Source: Gaeumannomyces sp. JS-464 (taxonomy: Eukaryota; Ascomycota; Sordariomycetes; Magnaporthales; Magnaporthaceae). Taken from it: a stretch of 64,000 nucleotides of DNA. The translations under genes and the position numbers were made by a program. The stretch spans positions 1,302,001-1,366,000 of the forward strand of contig NGZR01000005.1 in assembly GCA_002197995.1 (NCBI GenBank), in the 5' to 3' direction. The stretch's first letter is position 1, and each line of letters opens with the position of its first letter. The notes beneath the pieces were generated by a model. The model saw only the letters and a list, made by a program, of their open reading frames with translations, had not been told where the DNA came from and made no database searches. This document shows positions 24,001 to 35,000 of the stretch, piece after piece.

Positions 24001-26955
24001 CGGCACCGGCCACCGCAGGCGGCCCGCCTCGCCAGCTGGACAAGGCTCTCCTGGATTCTCTCGCTGAACGGTGCATGGACGTGCTGCTGCAGGAGCATCA
24101 TCTTCGCGTCTACTGCGTTCTTACAACGGCTCCCAACTCCCTACCCAGGGTCACCAAGAACGGCCGTCGTGATATCGGCAACATGCTATGCCGCAGGGAC
24201 TTTGACTCTGGCCAGCTGCCTTCAGCACACGTCAAGTTCGGAGTCGAGCACGCCGTACTGAACCTTCCTATCGGCGTCGACCCTATTGGTGGCATCTGGT
24301 CGCCGCTCGCCACCATGGCCCGCCAGGAGTTACTGATGCACAACGAGAAGCAATACTCGGGCATAGACCGGCGCGAAGTCGTTATTGACGACCGTACATC
24401 GACGCCGCTCAACAACTTCTCGAGCATCACCGACCTGATCCAGTGGCGTGTCGCCCGCCAGCCCGAGGAGTTGTCGTACTGCACCGTCGACGGCCGTGGC
24501 AAAGAAGGCAAGGGCATCACGTGGAAGAAGTTCGACATGAAGGTAGCAGCCGTTGCCATGTATCTCAGGAATAAGGTCAAGATACGTGCCGGTGACCACG
24601 TCGTTCTCATGTACACGCACTCTGAGGATTTTGTCTTCTCAGTCCACGCCTGCATCAACCTCGGCGCCATCGTAATCCCGATCCCGCCCATGGACCAGAA
24701 CAGACTGCCCGAGGACGTGCCCGCATTTCTGCACCTCGTCAACGACTACAGCGTTAAGGCAGTTCTAGTCAACCAGGACGTCGACCACCTTCTCAAGATG
24801 AAGCCTGTCTTGCAGCACATTAAGCAGTCGGCCCAGGTGCTCAGGGTCACGGTGCCCAGTTTCTACAACACGTCGCGGCCTCCTAAGCAGAACAGTGGCT
24901 TGAGAGACCTCGGACTCACCATGGACCCCGTCTGGGTACAGCCCGGCTACCCCGTCATCATCTGGACCTACTGGACGCCGGATCAGCGCCGACTAGCCGT
25001 CCAGCTCGGTCACGACACCATCCTCGGCATGTGCAAGGTCCAGAAGGAGACGTGCCAGATGACAAGCTCACGCCCCGTACTTGGATGTGTCAGGAGCACT
25101 ACCGGTCTGGGATTCATTCATTCGTGCTTGATGGGCATCTATATCGGCACGCCCACCTACCTTCTCTCGCCCGTCGAGTTCGCACAGAACCCTGTCTGTC
25201 TGTTCCATATCCTGTCGCGGTACAAGATCAAGGACACGTACGCGACACCGCAGATGCTGGATCACGCTATGAGCACGATGCCAGCAAAGGGCTTCACCCT
25301 CCACGAGCTCAAGAACATGATGATCTCGGCCGACGGCCGTCCCAGAGTTGACGTCTTTCAGAAGGTCCGACTTCACTTCGCGGCCGCTAGTCTCGACCGT
25401 ACAGCTATCAACGGTCTATTCGCACGTCCTCAACCCCATGATCGCGTCGCGTTCGTACATGTGCATCGAGCCTATTGAGCTCTGGCTGGATACGCGAGCA
25501 CTCAGGCGCGGTTTGGTGATTCCCGTTGACCCCGACACGGACCCTCGCGCGCTGCTAGTGCAAGATTCGGGCATGGTGCCAGTGTCAACACAAATCGCTA
25601 TCGTCAACCCCGAGAGCCGACTTCTCTGCAACGACGGCGAGTACGGAGAGATTTGGGTCGATTCCGAGGCATGCGTCAAATCATTCTACGGCTCTAAGGA
25701 CGCCTTTGACGCTGAGCGCTTCGACGGCCGCACACTTGACGGCGACCCGGGCATTCGCTACGTCCGCACCGGAGACTTGGGATTCCTTCATAACGTCAGT
25801 AGGCCTATTGGTCCTGGTGGCGCCCAGGTTGACATGCAGGTCCTGTTTGTCCTCGGCAACATCGGCGAGACGTTTGAGGTCAACGGTCTGAGCCACTTCC
25901 CCATGGACATCGAGAACACAGTTGAGCGGGCGCACCGGTCCATAGTTCCTCAAGGATGGTAAGGTTGTCCAATCCCAAGCATCCTTTGTGAGCCAGAGAA
26001 CATCCCGCTAACTTAATTCCGTCTTGTTCCTAGCGCTGTGTTCCAAGCCGGAGGGCTCGTCGTCGTGCTCGTCGAGGTCAGCCGTAAGGCGTTCCTAGCT
26101 TCTCTCGTTCCAGTCATCGTCAACTCTATCCTGAACGAGCATCAGATTATCGTCGACATTGTGGCGTTTGTCTCCAAGGGAGTGTTCCCGCGCTCGCGCC
26201 TGGGTGAAAAGCAACGCGGCAAGATCCTCGCAGGCTGGGTGTCTCGCAAGATGTCGACCATCGCGCAGTGGGCTATCAAGGACATGGACGCCATGCAGAA
26301 CGAGGGCCCCATGGAAAACTCAGCCGCAGCGGTCGCAGCAGCCAGCGAGCTCCACCGCGTCAGCATCAGCAGTCACAGATCCTCGGGAGGCCCAGCTCTC
26401 GCCGGTGGCCCGACGTCAAGCCTGCGCAACATGGAGCGTGCGGCACAGATCCCGGAGCAGCGCGAGCTCGAGCACGCGTTCGACAACAGCAGGAGGATGA
26501 GCCACAGCCACGGCTATGGCCAGATTGGCGGCGGCAACGGCGGCCCTTCGGGTCTCATGATCGCCGAGATGCCGGCCGACTTCCCATCCGGTGCGGACGA
26601 CGGCTCCGAGACCACGCCGACCAGGGCGCAGGCCGGCTCGCACAGAGGCCTCGTACGCTCCAGAAGCACGTACGAGCTGCCAAACTTCGAGAACTTCAAT
26701 CTCGAAGACCGCCCAAGTTCCGGCCAGCAGCAGCAGCAGCAGCCGTACAAGTCCCTATCGTCGGGACCGCCGCAGCTCCGCCTCCCAGGCGTGGACGGGA
26801 GGGAGTCGATGGACTGGGACGACGGAAACGCGCTTGGCGGTGGCTCCGGTCACCTCGGCGTCGTCAACAACACGTATGACGACGGCGAGGCCTGGAGCCA
26901 CAACGCCATGATGCACATGAACCTGGCGGGAAGCCTCCAGAGGAAAGACGACTAG
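21056..26955 (+). CDS. CPS1: Cps1/DIP2-family protein: DMAP1-binding domain plus two adenylate-forming domains
   Basis: About 1,870 residues, homologous to Cochliobolus heterostrophus Cps1 (a virulence factor), yeast Cmr2 and animal DIP2, which controls a pool of diacylglycerols. Exons: 21056-21115, 21241-21263, 21354-25958 and 26034-26955, with phases that match at all three junctions. The first exons encode the DMAP1-binding helix (ELQAKLDELEKELEEGD, then KGYQKRRIQLL). A Pro/Gln-rich linker leads to the first FAAL-like domain (FDNIAAVLRHRGRILAKSPAYW), which carries a Glu/Lys-rich insertion near 23280-23330, and to the second (ITDLIQWRVARQPEELSYCT to IRYVRTGDLGFL). The tail is Ser/Gly-rich. 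Four one-base shifts break the frame: deletions near 22553 and 22637, and insertions near 22725 and 25405. Their sum is zero, as exon 3 length confirms. Acyl-CoA ligase activity should not be assumed for this family. Confidence 0.93.
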
Positions 26956-29353
26956 TTCTCGCGCTCTTTCCGCCCCCCGCCGTTCCCGTTCCCGCCAAGA
27001 CGGCTGGGGACCATCAAGGAGGTCCCCGAGGAGGAGTAGGCGGCTCCTCCTCGGCGGCTCCGACGGGCGCGGTGGGTCCCTGGCTTCCCGCCAGGCATGA
27101 CGCAAACGTTTTGTTGTTGGAGTAGAAATGAAGCATGAAAAGATACCCCAGGCAGCTGTGGATAAGCTGGCCGTTGCAAAAGCTGGGTTCTGTTGGTTTT
27201 CTTTTTTTGTTTGTTTAATTTTTTTTCCTCTTTCTTTTTCTTTTCTTTTTTCCTTCTTGTTTTAGGTACATGTAAATGTCATGTTTGGTATAGCTGGTAA
27301 TTGTTTGTGTCTGTTTCGTCTCCCTTTGCTCCGTGACATCGTCTATGAATCTTGCACATCTTCGTGATGCCAATTGCTCCTCGCCAATCTCGGCCTGGCC
27401 AGGCAAGCGGCCCCATCGCCTGCATCCCAGAAGGATCCTCTTGAGAAGAGCCTTCCCTCGCCATCACCTGTAAGGGCGTTCCACAAACAGGATCGCCTGC
27501 AGACGTCCCCAGATGGACCTCTACTGACGGTCAACGGCTGTTGGCTGCCTCCACGCTAAGATTGGTTGCTGGCAACCTTTTTCGTCGACTTTCTTTTTGG
27601 CGGCGAGTTCAGGCGCAAGCTCGGCTGGGCGCTCCTGCCAGAATTGCTCCAGCGCGCCGTCAAATTCCCGTTGTAGATAGGCGACGGCGACGTCTTGCCG
27701 GCTCCGAACGATTTGGCGATCTATCCTAATGAGACTGTATGTCTCTGGGACAGCCTTGGCACAAAGATTCGTGGGTTTCTCGCCCTGCGAAAGTCGATCT
27801 GCTATGTTAGCATCACGCCTTTGCGATCCCTGTCGAGACGAGTCGGCCATGAAGGATGGGGAGGGTGGGCGGGCGTGGTCGCTGATGGGGAGTCGTGCCG
27901 GGTTTGGAAGGGGGCCTCGTGGTGCTTGCAAATGCACCTCACCGAAAGGAACTTGGCATTGTCGACGCGAGGTTGGAGAGCGTCGTTGTGTGCATCAGCG
28001 AACTCCTCGAAATCTGGAGGCAGATCCTCTGCGGGGATGGCGTCTTGTCAGGGTCTTGGGGCGGGTTCTGGCGCCGCTTCTTCCCCCGGCTCTGGCATCG
28101 TCAGACGCTGCACGACGTTTTCTCGACTTGCTTGGTATTTTTGCGACTATGGTAAAGTGGTGGCTCGGTTAGGTCGTAGTTTGTATGCGAAGGGTAGTGG
28201 GGGACATAAGCCCATGGCTCTCATGCATGATATGGACGCAGACCAATTGAAAAGTCGCAGAGTCTTGCCGATTGGACTGCGCAGAGACTTGCCTGTTCGA
28301 TCAACTACCTAGCTTCCACCTTTCCCTCCCCTTGTCCATGCTCTCAGCATAGTCCTTGACTACTTAACAATTCGTATGACATTGCCGAAGACCTCTTTGC
28401 GGCCGTGCCTCTTGCTCGACCGGCACCGTTGTGATGTTAATTTTGTGGGTATATATACCTATGTAATATCCTGAGCCAGCCGGATGGGGAGGGTGGCGGA
28501 TTGGCCGTTAGCGACCCTGTTAACCCTTGGCCATATGAAGGCATCAGTCGGTAGCGTTCAGGTGTGTGTAAGCGGCCAAACCTACAGGTGAAGCTTGCCC
28601 AGATCTTTCGAATGGGGCACCCGCCTCCTCGCTCCGCTGCAGTGGGCTGACACCCAGCTAAGTGTCCCATGTCACGGCGCTCGTATAGGTAGATACCACC
28701 ACCGTCACTGGTCGGATCGTTCCAGCCTTCGCTGGAAGGGTTTTGTTGGAGAATGCTCTGAAGGGCGTTTTTATATAGGGGAGTAGTTTGCAATGGCAGG
28801 TTATCGATCTCGCCAAGCCTGTGTGGCAGCAAGCCCACCAAGACTTGGTGTTTAGAACTTGAGCGACGGACGGGCGGGTGGCCGGCGGACGAAAAGAAAG
28901 AGGCTGACGGCGCACGCTCCAGGGCGTGGTAAAGGCCTATCTTGGCTGGCAAAGTGGATGACAAAGAGTTTGGTATAGGTATAGGTGGATTAGGTAGGAG
29001 AGGCGGCAGGCAATTATATTAACTACTGGAGGATAGGCACTCCATATCTGGAAGAACGAGCAGAGAAGCCACGGGAAGGCAAACGAGACCCAGCGCTCCA
29101 ATATTATAGGCACTCATTGATCTGAGGAGTCAAAGAATGCAGTATGCTTGCTTTTGGTTTGACACTCGTATGGCGTGTCCGGCAGAGATACATATATAAC
29201 AAAACAAACGAAGAATGTTTTGCAAGACGCAAGCAGGGCAATAGGTGGAAATCGTCAAACTTGCCATGGCATACGGCCTCCAAACAAGTCAATTAAGTGG
29301 AGGGAAAAGCCCGCAAACAAGGGAGTAGAGCAGACGCACACCCTGGCAGCCCT
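26956..29353. other. Intergenic region, Cps1 downstream to BTB gene
   Basis: 2.4 kb. A T-rich tract (27200-27260) lies in the presumed Cps1 3' region. A weak minus-strand gene candidate sits at 27527-28098 and is listed separately. The remainder (28100-29350) shows no coding signal that I can support. Confidence 0.4.
27527..28098 (-). pseudogene. Possible small gene or gene remnant with one intron
   Basis: Weak candidate. From the ATG at 28098 the frame reads MPEPGEEAAPEPAPRP, then a TGA, then in the same frame QDAIPAEDLPPDFEEFADA and LQPRVDNAKFLS up to a good donor (GTGAGG). The intron 27942-27802 ends with a textbook GCTAACATAG branch and acceptor. The next frame reads QIDFRRARNPRIF, and after another shift a GC3-rich stretch reads RQIVRSRQDVAVAYLQREFDGALEQF. 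I know no family for it. The TGA could be a C-to-T change of CGA, a sequence error, or a sign that the start lies downstream. It may be a pseudogene or an error-ridden small gene. Confidence 0.3.
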
Positions 29354-30769
29354 CTAGTACAGATAGTAGCCTAGACTGCTTTCCAATTCTAGCCCACCTA
29401 TCTGTGCCTCCATGTCGCGGAGCGCCGGCGTCAGCTGCATCCTCGAGACGCAGCTGTCAGGCTGGTGCTGCTGTGGTTGCTGCGGCTCGTCGGACACAGC
29501 AGCAACAGCAGCAGCGGCGGCGGCGGCGGCGGGGTTCGCGCTAGACGACTTGCGCTTCCTGGGCTTGCTCGAGAAGGACAGGGCGGCGGCGAACAGAGGG
29601 CCGACGTTGGCGTGCCACCTCTCGTGGGTCTCCTCGACCTCGCGCGCCGCGGCCGCTATGGCGTCAAAGTCGACGCCCGCCGCCAGGGCCTTGGGGGACG
29701 ACTCGGCCGTGATGTTGCAGGAGCGCGCCAGGGATTGGGCAAAGGCGGTGCGCAGGAACGAGTCGCAGCCGATGGTGCAGACGGGCATGGGGGAGGGGCT
29801 CTTGATGCTGTTGTCGGAGCCGAGGGCGTCGCGGATTATGGTGACGGCCTGTATGATGAGCTCTTGCCTCTGGTTGTTGATACTCCCTGGAAATGGGCCG
29901 GTTAGCGTTTGCGCTTGGTACAACACATGGCCGAAGGGGGCCACACTAGATGTATGGCACCGCACAAAAGAAACAAACTTACTGATAATCTTCTCTCGTA
30001 TCGGCAGTCCCAGGCTTGAGATGGGACCGCTGCTCTTGGAGATGGCGGTGGCGGTGGCGCGCTTGAACAGGTCAGGCTGGTGGAAGACGTACGAGACGTA
30101 GATCCAGAGTACCAAGTCCCTACAGTAAGTCTCGGGCAAGCCACTGCCACCCTCGTCAAGCCGCTGCTGCATTAGGTTCCCCACCCAACGGTCCGTATAG
30201 GCCTCGACGGCGTCGTGGCAGCGGTAGCGGTCGACAAAGACGGCGACCTTAGCCAGGGCGTCGAGGTCCAGGAAACGGGGCACCTTGCGGCCGCGGCCGT
30301 GGATGATGTTCATGACGACGACGGCGGCGGACGGGTCGACGGCGCCGTCGTCGAGGCGGACGTGCACGCGGCCGTCGGACTGGACGGGGGCGTTGTCGCC
30401 ATGGCGGACCTTGCTGCTGAAGTGGCGCGAAGCGAGGCTCAGGTGCTTGGACGAGACCTTTATGCGCATCTCCGGGAGCGGTGGAGATGGAGAGCCATTG
30501 AGGGATACCTTGGAGAGGCTGTTGGCCGGTCCGTTGACGCCATTGATACCGTTGGTACCGTTTACACCGCCTTGACCGTGGCTGTGAGCGTTTACTCCAT
30601 TTGGCTGGCCATGGGAAGCATCGTGATGATGACCGTTGGAGAGCGTCCCATTGGCCAATTCGGGACTCTTTGGGTGGGCGCTGTCGTCCCACTCCGCGAA
30701 CGGAGCTGATGGTGCAGGAACAATCAACAGCGTGTCTGCATCAGGATCGACTTCGTATAGCTTGAACAT
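29354..30769 (-). CDS. BTB/POZ-like domain protein
   Basis: 439 residues after removal of a 96-base intron (29887-29982; GTAAGT, CTAAC branch, CAG). The intron length is a multiple of three without stops, so an unspliced reading stays open; the splice makes an Arg codon from A+GG. The middle part (MRIKVSSKHLSLASRHFSSK, HVRLDDGAVDPSAAVVVMNIIHGR, LDLDALAKVAVFVDRYRCHDAVEAY) follows the fungal BTB-like pattern in which an N-terminal fold is followed by a helical region and a WIYVSYVFHQPDLFKRAT block. N- and C-terminal segments are Asn/Gly/His-rich and Ala/Gln-rich. Fungal members have no agreed function; BTB proteins elsewhere are protein-interaction adaptors, often for Cul3 ligases. A TATA-like element is listed separately. 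Confidence 0.75.
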   Translation of the reverse strand: MFKLYEVDPDADTLLIVPAPSAPFAEWDDSAHPKSPELANGTLSNGHHHDASHGQPNGVNAHSHGQGGVNGTNGINGVNGPANSLSKVSLNGSPSPPLPEMRIKVSSKHLSLASRHFSSKVRHGDNAPVQSDGRVHVRLDDGAVDPSAAVVVMNIIHGRGRKVPRFLDLDALAKVAVFVDRYRCHDAVEAYTDRWVGNLMQQRLDEGGSGLPETYCRDLVLWIYVSYVFHQPDLFKRATATAISKSSGPISSLGLPIREKIISKFVSFVRCHTSSVAPFGHVLYQAQTLTGPFPGSINNQRQELIIQAVTIIRDALGSDNSIKSPSPMPVCTIGCDSFLRTAFAQSLARSCNITAESSPKALAAGVDFDAIAAAAREVEETHERWHANVGPLFAAALSFSSKPRKRKSSSANPAAAAAAAAVAAVSDEPQQPQQHQPDSCVSRMQLTPALRDMEAQIGGLELESSLGYYLY

Positions 30770-32061
30770 GCTGAACTAGGACTTGACTGGGTTAGGTAAC
30801 GAGATCCGACGCTGACAGGGTATAAACGGGCTGCCAAGTTTGATATATAAGCGGATGTCTCAGTCAAATATGCAGAATCTAGGGAAGCGTCAAGAAATAG
30901 AGGGTGAAGAGAAAGACTTCTTCGACTTCCACCGCCATTGCCAGCAATTTTGTTAGCCGTGCAGCTCCTTCTCCATTCGGGGACCTCTCTTCAGCCGCCG
31001 CTGGCCTGGGCGGCCCACGTAGCCGGGCGAACAGCAGCTGCATGCTTCCAGGCCCTGGCCTGCCTCTGCCGGCCATCCATCTGCAGGCGCATCTCGCCGT
31101 GGCTGGTTGGAGCATTGGGGTGGGTTTTTTTAGGCATGGGGAAACGGAAGCGGCATGGCGCGAGGGCGCCAGGCGATCACGCAATTGGACTGAGTTGGAC
31201 CCCGAGGGGCCAATTCGCTACTGGCCGAGATCCGCTTTCAGCTCTGGCGACGTTCTTGGGGATGGGGGTTTGTGCGAGATATGAAAGGTTGGGGGAAGAG
31301 AACTTGGAGTGTCGGACTCATGGATATTACACACGCATTGTACACATCCCGCTCTGTTGGGTACACCCAGAATCACGGCCAGTGTGCTGCAGAACCGGCG
31401 GCTCGTCAGGCCAACTCTCTCACCTAATCTCAGGACCAGAACTCTCCAGACAAAGGACTGCCATCCCGGCTCTCATCCCTTGTCTTCCCCGGTGCCCAAC
31501 CCAACCACTCGGACCCCGACGCCCCACTCGGTCTTCGGTTCCGTGCCGAGGTCGGAACGTAGAGACATCAAGCATGCAGGGCTCGATGTCAACCTCGAGG
31601 GCCCCTCTGCCCTGTGCTGAAAGGGTGCTAGGCTGTGAGGGCAGGGGTCTCATCTGTGTACCGAAGTATATCGCAGTTAGTGGAGTCGTAGCGGGGCACC
31701 CTTGTTCACCTACTGAATTAGAGCTTTATCCTCACGTGTGTTGGAGAGATAAGTAAATTTTGGAGCAAGCAGCCGAATTTTCTTCATACTGGCCAGGCGC
31801 TCCTCGACGCCGGCGCCGTGAGGTAGAGCGAGTAACATGGGGAGCTGGGGAAGAAGACGAACAAAAAACAGAAACCACAGAATACTAAAGACGAGAAAAG
31901 GGTGCAGACATTGGAGCACATAAACGGCCAAAGCTGACGTTGACTGGCCAGTCGCGTAGTGCTTGGATCCGACCCTCCATCCAGCTGTTTATCCCTTCTT
32001 TCTTCCTTTCTTCTTCTCTCTTCCTTTCTTCCTCTAGAGCTGCAGAGATGACTCAACGTCA
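30770..32061. other. Divergent promoter region, BTB gene and tRNase Z
   Basis: 1.3 kb between divergent starts. Near the tRNase Z side is a pyrimidine tract (about 31994-32035, CTTTCTT-type), which commonly marks transcription starts in filamentous fungi. No gene is evident inside. Confidence 0.5.
30842..30850 (-). promoter_or_regulatory. TATA-like element of the BTB gene
   Basis: TTATATATC on the minus strand, about 75 bases upstream of the ATG at 30769. The spacing fits a short leader. Confidence 0.4.
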
Positions 32062-32065
32062 ATGA
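32048..32065 (+). promoter_or_regulatory. Five-codon uORF overlapping the tRNase Z start codon
   Basis: An upstream ATG at 32048 opens the reading frame M-T-Q-R-Q and stops at TGA 32063-32065. That TGA overlaps the main ATG (32062-32064) as ATGA. If the transcript begins in the pyrimidine tract just upstream, this uORF would be met first and would set initiation at the main start or at Met100. Confidence 0.5.
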
Positions 32066-35000
32066 GTAGACGATTGGAGGTGATCTTGAGGGGTAAAGGC
32101 GTTCCTACCGTCTTGAAGACATCCTTCCCCCACACCCCCTCCAGCAGCACTCTGAACAGAATCCTCGGTACCGAGGGCGGGCGCAAGACAAGGTCTGCCT
32201 GGCGCCTCCCGTATCACGGTCCAACCGTGTTTCGCGACCAGTCCATATTCCTGCTCACCTCACGCGACGCTGCGCCGCCGGGGCGAAGCTCCGTGGACTA
32301 TATACGCTCCAAGAACCGCAATAACATCGTCGAAACCGCCGACCCGGATCTGCGCAACATGCTCGTCACCACAACCCTCGTCAGCACCCCGAGTGCCGAC
32401 ATGCGCGGCGCCTCGGTGCTGTTGCACTTCGACAACCGCCGATACCTCATCGGCAACCTGTCCGAGGGCACCCAACGCCTCATGGTCCAGCGCGGCCACT
32501 CCCTGGCCAAGATGGACGAGATCATGCTCACCGGAACCATCGGCTCCAAGAGCTGCGGCGGCCTTCTCGGTATGATCCTCACTATCGCCGGCATCGTCGA
32601 CACCACGACCAAGAACAGGAACTACACCACGGCCCGGCCGACCGCCCGCATCAGCACCATGACCAGCCTAAAGCTGCGCGGCAGCGACAACCTCGTCTAC
32701 TACCTCGCCTTGGGCCGCAAGTTCATTCTGCGCCAGTCCCTGCCCGTCCTGCCCCGCGAAATCCTTACCGACCCCCGGCTCGACGACCCCACTAATACCG
32801 ATTGCGACTGGGAGGACGACAACATCAAGGTCTGGCACGTCCCGCTCGTCAACGTCACCACGGATAGCCGCAAGAGGAGGAAGCCGACCACTGAGGAGGA
32901 CGAAGCCTCCCCGGGGGCCGACGAGGCTGAGTCAGAAGAAGGAATGACAGACGCCGCGAGGGACGCCCTTGCGGCCATCGTCAAGGATATGTTTGAGAAC
33001 CAGGGCTTAGACGCCCTCGTCGAGATGATGCTGCACGACGTGAGACTACCTGCCGCCGTCTTTGTGCACGGCAAGGATGGCCAGTTGGAGAGGTATCCCG
33101 GGCCATTTCCAGGACCTGGTCGGGACGTCCCCAACATCCCCGTCCTTGCGCGCAAGCTCTGGCCCTCGGGGCTGGTGCAGACGCTCCCAAGAACGCGTCC
33201 CAACTACACTTCCATGTGCTACCTCATCAAGCCTCAGCCGCGCCGCGGCAAGTTCGATCGCGCCGCTGCCGACAAGCTCGGTGTCCCCCAGACCAGCTTC
33301 AAGCTGCTCTGCGCAGGTCAGAACGCCACGGCCAAGGACGGCTCCACTGTCACTCCCGATATGGTATTAGGGGCGCGTGTCGAGGGCACCAGCTTTGGCG
33401 TCTTCGAGGTGCCCAACTCCACGTACATCCCCGCGCTTCTCTCCAGGCCAGAGTGGGATATAGAGGAAATCGCCAAAAACCTAGGCCTCATCTACTGGAC
33501 CCTAGGCGAGGGCGTTGTCGAGGATCCAATGTTCCTGTCGTTTCTGAAAGACAAGCTCCCGGGAGTAAAGCACATCGTCTCCTCGCCCGAGACCTCGTCA
33601 GATACTGTGAACTTTATGAACTCCGCCTCGATGGCCATTACACACAACAAGCTGGACCCAACAGCCTTTCCGTCTATCCACTTGGCCCAGCCCTCGGCGG
33701 AAAGCTCCCCCGAGCTGCCCTACATCGCTGGCAAACCCGGCATCACGGTGAGGCTGTCGCCTGAGCTGCAGGTGGACGACCGTGGCGTGGGCCCGATGAA
33801 CACCGAGGAGGCATGGGATCGAATCCAGAACGACGAGTTCTCTCAGAAAGTCCTCACCAAGGTCGCCGAGTGCAGGGCCCTTGTGGACTCGCTCGAGTTC
33901 GAGGCCAGCGCGCGCGAGGCGGACACGGACCTGACGTCGGACCTGCTCCGCAACGTCGAGGTGGTGTCGCTGGGCACGGGCTCGTCGTACCCGTCTCTCT
34001 ACCGCAACGTGTCGGGGACGCTGCTGCGCGTGCCCGGCAAGGGGTCCTACATCTTCGACTGCGGCGAGAACACGATGGGTCAGATCAGGCGCCAGTACGG
34101 CCCGGAGGCCGCCGACGAGGTTCTCCGCGACCTGCGCGCCATCTTCGTCAGCCACGTGCACGCCGACCACCACATGGGCCTCGTCGCCATCATCCAGGCC
34201 TGGGACCGCGCCACCCACACGCCCGAGCACGCCCGCGCCCGGGCCGAGGGCCAGGACTCGCGCCTGCTGACGCCGAGACTCTCGATAGTAGCGACTAAGA
34301 ACATGCTGGAGTTTGTGCGTCAGCACGGCGCCGTCGAGTGGGTCAGCTCCCGCGTCAACCTGGTCGAGATCCGGATGCCGGGCAGCCTCCGGGCCAGCCG
34401 CGCCTGCGATCCCAGGCTCTTCTCCGAGGACGAGGCCGGGGCGCTGGGAGGGCTGACGCGCGTCGACTGCGTCGCCGTCGACCACTGCGCCCACGCGCTC
34501 GCCACCACCTTCACCTGGGACGGCCTGGGCCTCAAGGTGTCGTACTCAGGCGACTGCAGGCCGTCGCGCGAGTTTGCGCGCATCGGCCAGGGGTCCAACC
34601 TGCTCATCCACGAGGCCACCTTCGAGGACGACATGGCCGTGGACGCGCTCGCCAAGAAGCACTCGACCATGGGCGAGGCGCTCGAGGTGGCGCGCGAGAT
34701 GGGCGCTAGGCGCGTCCTGCTCACGCACTTCTCGCAGCGCTACCCCAAGGTCGCAAACCTGCAGATGTACAAGAAGAGGCTGGAGGCGAAGCAGCGCAGC
34801 AGGAGCCCCAGCCCCAGTCGCGTTCTGCAGGCCGGTGAAAACGCCGGTCCCCTCGACAACAGCAGCGAGGCGGGGCCGCTGGCCGAGGAGGCTACCGCCC
34901 CCGGCGAAGGCAGCAGCAGCAACAGCAGCAGCGACAACAAACAGTCGGCCGAGGAGCCAAGCCCCGACGACGAAGAGAACATGCAGCGAGACGCCGGCGA

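Noticed and set aside
21056..26955. Non-ribosomal peptide synthetase or secondary-metabolite cluster
   Set aside because: The two adenylation-like domains belong to DIP2/Cps1 with a DMAP1-binding domain; no carrier or condensation domain and no tailoring genes lie nearby.
29887..29982. Reading the BTB gene as intronless
   Set aside because: The 96 bases keep the frame open, but GTAAGT, a CTAAC branch site and a CAG acceptor at matching phase indicate an intron.
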